From contig JACKPA010000008.1 in NCBI GenBank assembly GCA_024233865.1, forward strand, positions 1 to 64,000: a stretch of 64,000 nt of DNA, in the 5' to 3' direction. The notes beneath the pieces are model-generated. The model ran no database searches, had not been told where the DNA came from, and worked only from the letters and a program-made list of their open reading frames with translations. Shown piece by piece: positions 34,985 to 42,660 of this stretch. Both the position numbers and the translations under genes were made by a program. Source of the stretch: Leptospiraceae bacterium (GTDB taxonomy: Bacteria > Spirochaetota > Leptospiria > Leptospirales > Leptospiraceae). The first letter of the stretch is position 1, and every line of letters starts with the position of its first letter.

Positions 34985-36052
34985 ATGTCATCTAATCCAC
35001 ACGATACCTTTGTAAGAGGAATTTTTTCCCAATTAAACTATGCTATCGAATTTATGTCCAAATTTCTACCTCAATCTATCATGGAAATAATTGACATTCA
35101 AAAACTTAGATTAACTGATTCGTCTTTTGTTGATGAAAAACTAAACGAATTTTACTCTGACATTTTATTTGAAATTCCTTTTAAAACAGGGAAAATGTCA
35201 AATATTTATGTATTATTTGAGCATAAATCTACCCCCGAATATGATACGCTTTTGCAATTGCTCAAATACCAAACTGAGATTTATTCCAAAACCAAGATGA
35301 CGACCCCCATACTCTGTTTGGTTTTCTATCATTCGGAGGAAAATTGGACTGTTCCGGAAAGATTTGCGGAAAAGTTAAAGTTGGATAAAAATGTAATAAG
35401 CGTATTGGAAGATTATATACTAGATTTCAGGTATTTATTGTTTAATATTGAAAAAGAAAAAATAGATAAATGGAAAGTATCAGCAGAAATACAAATTATT
35501 TTTTTGCTTTTGAAAGAAGTGAGAAAAAACGATTTTGATGAAAAAAGGTTTCAAGAAATCCTAAAAATAGGAAAAGAAATATTTTTGGCAAGGGACGGAT
35601 TGGACTTGCTGAAGCGGATATTGACTTATGTGTATTCTACAACGGACATAGATAATCAAAAGGTTAAAGAAATACTAAACCAATCACTAACAAAAGATAG
35701 GAGTGAAGAAGTTATGACAACAGCAGAAAGATTGAAAATAGAAGGAAAAATAGAAGGAAAATTGGAAGGAAAATTGGAAGGAAAATTGGAAACCGCATTT
35801 AATATGCTAAAGTTAAATATCCCTGAAACCCTGGTATTACAAGCAACCGGTTTAAATAAATCCGATCTTATGGTAGGAACTGGTAAAAATGGAATTAGTT
35901 CTGTTTTTATAAAAATGGGTAGAGAAAGTCGTAAATCGACTATAAGGACAGCAATACAAATGCACAAGGCTGGTTATGACTTGAATACGATAGTCAATGT
36001 AACAAAATTGCAACCACAGTGGCTTGGTAGGTTCTTTAAGCATATTCGTTAA
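34985..36052 (+). CDS. Rpn family recombination-promoting nuclease (Transposase_31 type)
   Basis: 355 residues. The N-terminus NPHDTFVRGIFSQ and the core SDILFEIPFKTGK followed by IYVLFEHKSTPE (about 58-82) are typical of the Transposase_31/Rpn nuclease family, with D59 and E78-x-K80 as the PD-(D/E)xK residues. Residues about 252-268 are IEGK/LEGK repeats encoded by five near-identical 12-bp units (35738-35790), which can change copy number without a frameshift. A C-terminal extension (about 290-355) is unlike the core. Its last 43 bases, including the stop, recur inverted at 1557-1599. It may contribute to the local rearrangements, but that is inference. Confidence 0.88.
   Translation: MSSNPHDTFVRGIFSQLNYAIEFMSKFLPQSIMEIIDIQKLRLTDSSFVDEKLNEFYSDILFEIPFKTGKMSNIYVLFEHKSTPEYDTLLQLLKYQTEIYSKTKMTTPILCLVFYHSEENWTVPERFAEKLKLDKNVISVLEDYILDFRYLLFNIEKEKIDKWKVSAEIQIIFLLLKEVRKNDFDEKRFQEILKIGKEIFLARDGLDLLKRILTYVYSTTDIDNQKVKEILNQSLTKDRSEEVMTTAERLKIEGKIEGKLEGKLEGKLETAFNMLKLNIPETLVLQATGLNKSDLMVGTGKNGISSVFIKMGRESRKSTIRTAIQMHKAGYDLNTIVNVTKLQPQWLGRFFKHIR
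35738..35790 (+). repeat. 12-bp tandem repeat in Rpn gene
   Basis: Units of the form ATAGAAGGAAAA, then TTGGAAGGAAAA, repeat about four and a half times in frame, encoding (I/L)EGK. Slippage would lengthen or shorten the linker by four residues per unit. Confidence 0.8.
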
Positions 36053-36091
36053 TATCGAACCAACCAAACTAACCTGCTTAACGTTAAAAAA

Positions 36092-36460
36092 TTATTCTTT
36101 ATCCGGTTGATATTCTCGAATACCATTTTTTTGAATGATCCAAAGCTTGCCGTCGATGTCATTATTTATCATTGCTTTAGCCAAATTTTTTACCATTTCA
36201 TATAAAATATCTGGAGATGAATTTTTAGGAAGACGGATCACTGCAATTCCTAAATACAAACTTGGGTTAAATACTAAAGGATTAGAAAAATCTAAATCAA
36301 GAGTCACCAAAATTCTTTTTTCCTCCTTACATATTTGGATTAATTTATCATCAGAAGAACTTTGCAAATTTTGATCGTATACAGTTAATACGTCAAAGCC
36401 ATATTGCAAAAATATGTTTTTCCCTCGATTTCCTAAGTTTTCATCTAATTTAATTTTCAT
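36092..36460 (-). CDS. DUF5615 PIN-like toxin of type II TA pair
   Basis: 122 residues from ATG 36460, one base after the antitoxin stop; a start at 36475 would overlap that gene. The protein has the DUF5615 (Mut7-C-like PIN) pattern: KIKLDENLGN at the N-terminus, LVTLDLDFSNP in the middle (about 51-61) and a strand like LGIAVIRLP. These acidic residues form the metal site of PIN-like RNases. Paired with the DUF433 gene it forms a VapBC-like toxin-antitoxin unit expected to cleave RNA when free. The order is antitoxin first, toxin second. The unit sits between recombination junctions and is bounded by 11-bp direct repeats. Confidence 0.85.
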   Translation of the reverse strand: MKIKLDENLGNRGKNIFLQYGFDVLTVYDQNLQSSSDDKLIQICKEEKRILVTLDLDFSNPLVFNPSLYLGIAVIRLPKNSSPDILYEMVKNLAKAMINNDIDGKLWIIQKNGIREYQPDKE

Positions 36461-36461
36461 G

Positions 36462-36704
36462 TCAAGCTGCCACAAAAACTTCTACAAATCGTTCTCGACT
36501 CATTTCTGCTGCATAAGCTATACAAGCATAAATGTCTGCCTCTTCTATACCGGGATAATTTTCCAAAATTTCTTGCATACTTACCCCTTCTGAAAGAAAA
36601 TCTAAGATCAAAGATACCCAGATTCTATGACCCTTGATACATGGTTTTCCAAAACATATATTTGGATTGATACTTATTCTTTGTAATAATTCTTCCTTTT
36701 TCAT
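36462..36704 (-). CDS. DUF433 antitoxin
   Basis: 80 residues with the DUF433 signature: ISINPNICFGKPCIKGHRIWVSLILDFL, then SEGVSMQEILENYPGIEEADIYACIAYA. DUF433 proteins carry a winged-helix-like DNA-binding fold and serve as antitoxin and autorepressor of DUF5615 toxins. ATG 36704 is preceded by AGAAGGAAA. The upstream 70 bases (36745-36815) recur, diverged, at 1648-1718 without the gene, so the promoter region but not the module was duplicated there. Confidence 0.88.
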   Translation of the reverse strand: MKKEELLQRISINPNICFGKPCIKGHRIWVSLILDFLSEGVSMQEILENYPGIEEADIYACIAYAAEMSRERFVEVFVAA

Positions 36705-36828
36705 GTATTTCCTTCTTTTTTGCTAAGATAAAAGCTATTTCATATTTTGGATAGTAAAAATTCTCTTCTCCAGATCTGATTAACAAATGGATATGACATT
36801 TCCATTGACTCGAATCGAACCAACTCAT

Positions 36829-36877
36829 GCTACTTGTAGTGAGCGTAGCCGAGCTACGGTCCAGTCACACAACGAAC
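36829..36877. repeat. DUF1566 gene-end repeat (partner of 1500-1548)
   Basis: 49 bases spanning the last codons (VRCVTGP), stop and downstream hairpin CGTAG-CTACG of the DUF1566 gene are shared, inverted, with 1500-1548 at 48 of 49 positions, although the domain bodies just upstream are unrelated in DNA sequence. Confidence 0.85.
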
Positions 36878-39041
36878 ATAGTAGTAGCTATTTACAGTTT
36901 TAACATCATAGAAAATACCACCACCATCAAAATTGATATTCCAAGCATAACTGGAATTAGAAGAAAATGTTGTAGATGACAAGTAAGCAGAGACAACCTC
37001 ATTTAAGAATAACTTATTAATTACTGGTGACAAATAATTGCCTGCTCCACAATTAGTTTGATTTGCAGGCATGGTTTTATCATTACAATGAATTAATGTT
37101 TTCAACTCATTTCTAGTTGGAATCCTCCAATTAGTTTTTCCGGCAAATGTTCCTATATTATTACAGGAATCATACGCCGAACTTGTTGAACCTCCAATAA
37201 TGCCACCAACTCCCAGTTCATTACCAGTAGCTCCTCCATTACAATTATTATCTAAGGTAGAACAAAACTGATAAGTTACGGCACTTCCATCACATCCGTT
37301 TGTACCAGAATTCCATGTCTGCCCTTGGTTGCATTTCATCCAAGTTAAAGTTGTGCCCGAATAGTCTACTCCATCCGAACCCATTCCCGCACCAGTAAAT
37401 GATACCGTTCCATTGCCCAAGTCTTGAAAGCATCCCCAAGCGTAACAAACCTTTATATTGATACTGATTGTTGTATTCACACTTCCACCGGAATTACTGG
37501 CTGTTATCGTATAGGTCGTTACGCTACTTCCTTGTGTATTAGGTGTTCCGCTTATTACACAAGAGTTATTTATTGATAATCCATTTGGCAATATAGGGTT
37601 TGATGCACAAGAAATAACGGATCCGCCACCAAGGGAAGGTGTAAGGGAAGAAATAGCTTGTCCATCTGTAAAAGTAAATGGACCACCTGCGTAAGTTAAA
37701 CCACTCGGTGCCACATCATTTACAGTTATAGTCAAACCAAAAGTAGTAGAGCCTCCCGTATTGGTTGCTGTTACAGTGTAGGTATTCACAGTTGCTAAAA
37801 CCGTTGGAGTTCCTGCGAGTTGTCCTGTTGTTAGGTGTATACTCAGACCTGTAGGTAGAGAAGGGCTTACGGAATAAGAAGTTGGTGTTCCTGTGAACGT
37901 CGGACTCACGGTTGTAATGAGTGTATCTTTGGTAAAAACAAACGGATTCCCTGCATAGCTCAAAGAAGTTGGTGCTACATCGTTTACGGTAATGGAAATA
38001 TTCGCAGTTGCAAAGCCATGGCTATTGCTCGCTGTAATAGTATAATTCGTTGCAGTCTGCAAGACCGTAGGCGTTCCGCTTATTTCACAAGTCAGGTTGT
38101 TGATACTTAAGCCTGATGGTAAGCCCGGAGACGCAGTGCAAGAGGTAAGTGTTCCGTTAAACGTTGGAGTTATGGTAGAAATTCCCACTCCTTTGGTAAA
38201 AGTATACGGACTACCAACATAAGTCAAACTCGTAGGAGGATTCAGATTGATGGCAATGGAAATAACAAAAGTAGTAGAACCGTAAGGATTACTCGCAGTA
38301 ATGGTATAATTAGACGTGGCTTGGCTTACGGTAGGAGTTCCGCTAATGACACAGGAATTGCTAAGGCTCATTCCGGTTGGTAATGCCGGACTGGAAGTGC
38401 AAGAGCCAATTGTTCCGGAATACGTAGGAATTACCGAAGGAACGCCCACGTCTTGGGTAAGAACAAACGAACTTACCGAGTAACTGAAAGCAGACGGTGG
38501 AATATCATTCACCGTAATCATGATTTCCGTAGTCCTTGTCCCGTAATCATTACTTGCCCTGATTGTATAAGTTGTCGCAGATTGAATAGTCGTTGGTGTT
38601 CCGCTTATCACACAATTACTATTCTCAATCTTCAAACCCGCAGGCAAATCAGGATTTGACGTGCAGGATGTAGGAGAACTTCCCGTAATTTTGGCAGCGA
38701 TATTTGGAATTGCCACTCCTTTGGTAAAGGTAAACGGTGAGCCTGAGTAGGAAATTTGAGGAACTGTTTCCTGCGTCCCGCTTCTTACAATCAAAGCTTG
38801 TGTCGTTCCAATCCCGTCCAGAAGTGCACTGGAAGAATACTCATCTGATTGAGAAACAATTGAAGTTTCTCCGGTATCCGTATTCACGTCTACCACCCAG
38901 GTCGTCTTGCGAATCATCACATCTTGTTTGTGGATAAAAAACTTTAGTTCGTTTCTGCCATTTCGCACGGTTTGAATGATAGGGATTTTGTAAGTTCCGG
39001 AACTATCGGTTTCCACTCTGGTTCCATTTGGCAGGTCTACT
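36854..39041 (-). pseudogene. Ig-repeat (He_PIG) / DUF1566 surface protein, 5'-truncated copy
   Basis: An open frame of about 720 residues with no proper start: it begins at the junction near 39041, inside a carboxypeptidase-regulatory-like segment (VDLPNGTRVETDSSG). It then has five He_PIG Ig-like repeats of 85-90 residues, each opening with a P-x-S-L-x-Y-x-G-x-P-F-x-F-T-K-like block. A DUF1566 domain of about 190 residues follows (LTWMKCNQ, KTNWRIPTRNELKTLI, YLSSTTFSSNSS, YVRCVTGP). This is the arrangement of a secreted adhesin with a lectin-like tip. The left copy at window base 1 still has 13 more upstream codons, showing that the true N-terminus was replaced here by a fragment of a different lipoprotein gene in another frame. 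Expression would need a new start, such as the GTG at 39016. Confidence 0.8.
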
Positions 39042-39286
39042 CTCCTACAATTCCAACATTCACTTTCTCTTGTGCAGTGTCAATTGTTACCGGAACTGAC
39101 ACATTTCCCAAATACACATCACCTTGTAGAAATTCTAATTCAACCCTGGTTGAATTTCCGTCCATTGGTTGACTTACAAAAGCTTCAAAGTTACCTTTTG
39201 TGTCGGTATAAGTGTCCATTCCTCCTACGACTCGAACGGTACCGTTGGCTACCGGATTTCTTTGAGAGTCATAAAAACTGCCTTTT
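39040..39286 (-). pseudogene. Internal fragment of the 33-kb lipoprotein gene
   Basis: 247 bases nearly identical to 33372-33618, encoding the CarboxypepD_reg-like domain (GSFYDSQRNPVANG to VGIVGE) without signal peptide or C-terminus. It is joined directly, out of frame, to the truncated Ig/DUF1566 gene on one side and to an opposite-strand gene end on the other. No start or ribosome site of its own. It may have been copied from the 33-kb gene by recombination. Confidence 0.85.
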
Positions 39287-39472
39287 GGCACAGAACTGAC
39301 AAGCTTAAAGGCTGTTTTTGCCCATAATGGCAAGACTTTAAGCGTAAACGGTACACCTCAAATAAGCGGAGAAACGGTAAACGATTTTACCAGTCCTATC
39401 ACCTATAAGCTAACTGGGTCGGATGGAGCGGAAAAGGTTTATACGGTAAGCGTAACTACCGCTTCGCAATAA
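39287..39472 (+). pseudogene. 3' end of an Ig-like (DUF5018-type) surface protein gene
   Basis: 62 codons open from the junction at 39287 to TAA at 39470-39472. They read as one Ig-like C-terminal domain (GTELTSLKAVFAHNG, VNGTPQISGETVNDF, YTVSV), resembling the DUF5018-type domains at the end of bacterial surface proteins. The 5' part of the gene is missing, replaced by the opposite-strand lipoprotein fragment. It lies 21 bp upstream of the FecR-domain gene and in the same direction, so the two may once have been cotranscribed. Confidence 0.65.
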
Positions 39473-39493
39473 AAATAAATAAAGGATTTAAAT

Positions 39494-40303
39494 ATGAAAA
39501 TAGCTCTTTCAATCTTAATTCTGTTTTGTGCGACAACAGCTTTTGCTGGAAATACGGTTGCAGTGGCAACCTTAGTGAAAGGAGAAGTTTTTAAAAAGAA
39601 GTTTCCCGTCAATGAGAAGGTTTCCAAAGGAGACGTGTTTGTAGAAAGTGACGTAATCCTTACAAAGAACGGAAAAGTTGACGTTCAAGTTGGTTCGGGA
39701 AGCGTAATTCGATTGAATGAAAACAGCGAACTCAAGCTAAAAACAATGGAAGAGAGTAAAAATTCCGGTAATTTCGCTTTGGATCTCATCAAGGGAATGG
39801 TTCAAACAAAGGTAGCAAATTCCAAAAGTAAAAACAAATATAACATCTCAACCAATACTTCTACCGTTGGTGTGAGGGGAACGGAATTTATGATTAATGA
39901 TTCTACGGAAGAGGAAAATGGAGTCTATATGAGAAAGGGAAGTGCAGAAGTCGAACCGCGCAATATCAAAAACTGTTTGATTACCTTTCCGGTCAACCTC
40001 GTATGCGAAGAGGTGAAACCAATCCTTTTAACGGAAGGGAATGAAATTATCTTTCAAGAAGAAAGCTATGACATACATCCTCTAAAGCCTTCCAAACTGT
40101 CCGATATGAACGTGATTGACTCCTTTCGCTTACTTCCCATAGAAGAATTCCACCGTATACGCCAGGAATACTATGAAACTATAGGTGCGTATGATCCTTC
40201 TGAATATGCGGGAACTCTTGAAAAATTCAATTCAGATGGTAGCAGTTTGAAAGAAAGTTCAATAAATTGTTGTGACCCTTGTTATGATCCTTGCTGCCGT
40301 TAA
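39494..40303 (+). CDS. FecR-domain exported protein
   Basis: 269 residues with a cleavable signal peptide (hydrophobic 4-17, cleavage near TAFAG). Residues about 22-150 form a FecR-like beta domain: VAVATLVKGEVFKKK, DVFVESDVILTKNGKVDVQVG, GSVIRLNENSELKL, and the hallmark TSTVGVRGTEF at about 122-132. The C-terminal 110 residues are unassigned and end in CCDPCYDPCC, an unusual cluster of five cysteines. FecR domains regulate ECF sigma factors elsewhere, but in spirochaetes exported FecR-domain proteins occur without a sigma partner, and none is encoded here. AAAGGA precedes the ATG. Function is unknown; periplasmic or outer-membrane location is likely. Confidence 0.82.
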   Translation: MKIALSILILFCATTAFAGNTVAVATLVKGEVFKKKFPVNEKVSKGDVFVESDVILTKNGKVDVQVGSGSVIRLNENSELKLKTMEESKNSGNFALDLIKGMVQTKVANSKSKNKYNISTNTSTVGVRGTEFMINDSTEEENGVYMRKGSAEVEPRNIKNCLITFPVNLVCEEVKPILLTEGNEIIFQEESYDIHPLKPSKLSDMNVIDSFRLLPIEEFHRIRQEYYETIGAYDPSEYAGTLEKFNSDGSSLKESSINCCDPCYDPCCR

Positions 40304-40308
40304 ATGAA

Positions 40309-40581
40309 ATGAGACATAGACAGTTGATTTGCTTGCTTGGTTTATTCTGTTTTTTTCTTCTTGGAAACCGGTTGAAAGCTGAGGAAATAGAAAGCCGTCC
40401 TACCTGGTTGTCCATACTCCTGCCGGGTTTGGGAGATTATATAAACAACAACCCCAAGCTTGCTACGTTTTGGTTTGGTTCCACTTTATTTGTCGGAGCT
40501 ATTCACAAAAATTCGGTAGATAACCTGCATACTCAAAGAGGTAAGTGCAACAAAGTCACGGATTTCGGTTTGTTTTATTAG
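40309..40581 (+). pseudogene. Short exported protein, probably truncated
   Basis: From ATG 40309, 90 residues: a signal-like hydrophobic N-terminus (LICLLGLFCFFLLGN), then WLSILLPGLGDYINNNPKLA. The LPGLGxxxN motif resembles the start of DUF5683-type membrane proteins, which are much longer. The frame then ends in HTQRGKCNKVTDFGLFY, which looks like a frameshifted tail. It starts five bases after the FecR gene, so it belonged to the same operon. The following 190 bases (to 40773) show no gene and may hold its decayed remainder. Confidence 0.5.
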
Positions 40582-40773
40582 GAAAACACGGAATACGGAT
40601 AGTTTGGAAATCGGAAGCTATAAACAAGGTTTGTCTTATTTGGAAAGAATTTTTTGATGTAACGAATCAGACGTTTGTAAAATAATTTTGTTAGGTTTAA
40701 ATAATTTCTTTCGCATACTCCATTAAATGGGTGATAGTTTTTGGTGTATTGAAAATACATGATTCTTCCTAAC

Positions 40774-41994
40774 TCAAGTAAAGCTTAACAAAATGGAAAT
40801 AAGGGTTTGGGCGTATTCTTTCCAAGTTTTTATGTCTCTACAAACAGCTTCTTTGGATAGTTCGAATCTTAAGTTTTTATTGCTGGCGAGCTGATAAATT
40901 GCATCCGAAAGAGATATAACATCATTTACATCGACCATCAAACAACCACCTTCTTTGGCAAGTTCTGCCATAACTCCTTTGTTGTGGCATATACAAGGTC
41001 GTCCTTTCCATAAGCTTTCCATAATAGGGAGCCCGTAGCCTTCGATATAAGAAGGATAAACCGTAAAATCAGAGTTCAAATACAATTTTTCCAAAACGTT
41101 ATCTTCTACAATCCCTAACCATTGTATATTTGAATAAACTTTACAAATTGATTTTACATAACCAGCTATTTCCGGAGAACCGTTGTAGCTATTTCCTACC
41201 AGTGTCAAAAAACAGTGCAAATCAGGATGGCTTTCTTGCATTTTCAAAAAAGCGTTTATTAGGTTTTTATGATTTTTTCTTGGTTCTAAGGTTGAGACAC
41301 AAAGTATATTTATAGTTTTTTGGTTTGCATTTAATGTTTCCATACTTTTGGAAGAATTTCCAAATTGACCAGGCAACCAAATTGGTATAACAAATCGCTC
41401 CCTTCGGTCATTGAGTCTATCCATCCGGTCATTGAGCGTAGTCGAAATGCCTGTATTGAGCGTAGTCGAAATACCCATTTCTTCCCAGTATATTCGCAAG
41501 CAATCTGCTGAAAATTGTGAAATTGGTAGTACCAAATCCAATTCTATCAAATCCAGCATGTATTTGGAGTGCGTATTTCGAATTGGTTGGTTGCAAAGTT
41601 CAGGGTACAGAATAGGAATAGCGTCATAAAAAATGGCTGCTGTGTATATTCCGTAGTTCTTAGCAAAATGGATTGCCTTTTTTCTGTATTTTGCCAATAT
41701 GATTTCGGGAAAAAATAGCCATATTGGTTTGCTTTTGAATTCCGGAAGCAAACTTAATAAAGGAGTTGTTTCCGTAGCCTGTTTGTCTCCCAATATTGGT
41801 CCGTTGAATTTGCTTAGTTGTTCATATTCTTTTTTACTGGGTAAGACATACTGGTTTGTATCCTCATCCCAAACTACAAAAACAATGTTATCTACAAGAG
41901 ATTGTAATTCTCTACTTAAACGTCTGGTAACTCGCACAATTCCCGAATTTTCCGATAATTTTGCTGAGCTATATACGTCTATAATAAGGTACAA
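40774..41994 (-). CDS. Glycosyltransferase, GT4 type
   Basis: 406 residues, cytoplasmic GT-B fold. The C-terminal half has the nucleotide-sugar site: ILCVSTLEPRKNHKNLI (about 235-250), VYPSYIEGYGLPIMESLWKGRP (about 316-337) with the E-x7-E motif of GT4 retaining transferases. The N-terminal acceptor half begins LIIDVYSSAKLSENSGIVRV. At about residues 177-196 the sequence GISTTLNTGISTTLN is encoded by two copies of a small repeat, apparently inserted in frame between the two lobes. It is the last gene of a four-gene glycan operon. The last 30 bases recur at 1722-1752. It probably adds a hexose to an O-antigen-like or protein-linked glycan. Confidence 0.88.
   Translation of the reverse strand: MYLIIDVYSSAKLSENSGIVRVTRRLSRELQSLVDNIVFVVWDEDTNQYVLPSKKEYEQLSKFNGPILGDKQATETTPLLSLLPEFKSKPIWLFFPEIILAKYRKKAIHFAKNYGIYTAAIFYDAIPILYPELCNQPIRNTHSKYMLDLIELDLVLPISQFSADCLRIYWEEMGISTTLNTGISTTLNDRMDRLNDRRERFVIPIWLPGQFGNSSKSMETLNANQKTINILCVSTLEPRKNHKNLINAFLKMQESHPDLHCFLTLVGNSYNGSPEIAGYVKSICKVYSNIQWLGIVEDNVLEKLYLNSDFTVYPSYIEGYGLPIMESLWKGRPCICHNKGVMAELAKEGGCLMVDVNDVISLSDAIYQLASNKNLRFELSKEAVCRDIKTWKEYAQTLISILLSFT
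41431..41474. repeat. Tandem GAGCGTAGTCGAAAT repeat inside the glycosyltransferase gene
   Basis: ATTGAGCGTAGTCGAAAT appears twice (41431-41448 and 41455-41472), with a shorter relative near 41410. Read on the minus strand it gives GISTTLN twice. The same element occurs in intergenic DNA at 12821-12898, so this is a mobile or repeated sequence accommodated in frame. Confidence 0.7.
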
Positions 41995-42003
41995 AAGAAT
42001 AAC

Positions 42004-42624
42004 CTACTTTTTGTTTTCTAATTGTTTTTCTATCTTTTGAATAGACATTTTAATTGTTTCCAAGTCTTCTTGTAAACTCCAATAGATTGCTTCTATATTT
42101 TGAAATTGTTTTTTTTCCATCATTCTAAAACGCCACAGAGCGTGGGCTTCGTGCGTATGAATGAGTGCAAGGCTTTTTGGTAAAGATATAATGTGGATTA
42201 TGAGCTTAAACCAAATTCCAATAAATGGTATGTGTAATACCTTCCTAAGATAGTATTTAGAGCGTAAATTGATAAACGGAACGTTTTGTCTTTTCCCTTC
42301 TCTTGAATAACGCAACCGACCTAAAATCTCAATTCTATCTACTTTTCCCTGCCTTAGTTTGTCAAGATAGAACTTTAGTTCTTCCTCTTTAGGCTCGCGA
42401 TTCAGAATTGCCAAATAGGCAATATTTATAAAGTCCTCATCAAAAAGTGAAAGAAAATTATTTGGAGTTAATGGAGCATTTTTGGGAACTTCCGGTTCAG
42501 GAAACAATCCCAAATTCAAATCATGTACAAAGGACGTTATATCATGGATATTTCGATCTTTTTGAAAACTTTTTTGACGTTCAATCTCCGAGCGTATTTT
42601 TTGTCTGATCTCTTCCGTATTCAT
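42004..42624 (-). CDS. DUF4214-like protein of a glycan operon
   Basis: 206 residues. The central stretch FINIAYLAILNREPKEEELKFYLDKLRQGKVDRIEILGRL (about 65-105; only key parts conserved: AYxxxLxREP, E-L-x-x-Y, L-x-x-G) fits the DUF4214 module found in S-layer, phycobilisome-linker-like and polysaccharide proteins. N-terminal and C-terminal parts are charged helices; the last 50 residues are predicted coiled coil (KKQFQNIEAIYWSLQEDLE). No signal peptide. It lies nine bases upstream of the glycosyltransferase gene and 36 bases after the Wzt-like gene. Its role is probably structural or adaptor, in glycan assembly. Confidence 0.7.
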   Translation of the reverse strand: MNTEEIRQKIRSEIERQKSFQKDRNIHDITSFVHDLNLGLFPEPEVPKNAPLTPNNFLSLFDEDFINIAYLAILNREPKEEELKFYLDKLRQGKVDRIEILGRLRYSREGKRQNVPFINLRSKYYLRKVLHIPFIGIWFKLIIHIISLPKSLALIHTHEAHALWRFRMMEKKQFQNIEAIYWSLQEDLETIKMSIQKIEKQLENKK

Positions 42625-42660
42625 AAAATTATTCGGACAAGCAAGATGTCTGTTATACTT

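Larger units (their letters stand above)
36054..36824. repeat. 11-bp direct repeats flanking the toxin-antitoxin module
   Basis: ATCGAACCAAC occurs at 36054-36064, just after the Rpn gene, and at 36814-36824, just after the DUF1566 gene. The complement, GTTGGTTCGAT, also occurs at 1560-1570 next to the same two gene ends. This may be a short target duplication or the footprint of a recombination event that placed the module. Confidence 0.55.

Noticed and set aside
36625..36828. 67-codon minus-strand frame upstream of the DUF433 gene
   Set aside because: It overlaps the antitoxin gene in another frame, has no ribosome site, and its homologous stretch at 1648-1718 contains an in-frame stop, so it is not under coding constraint.
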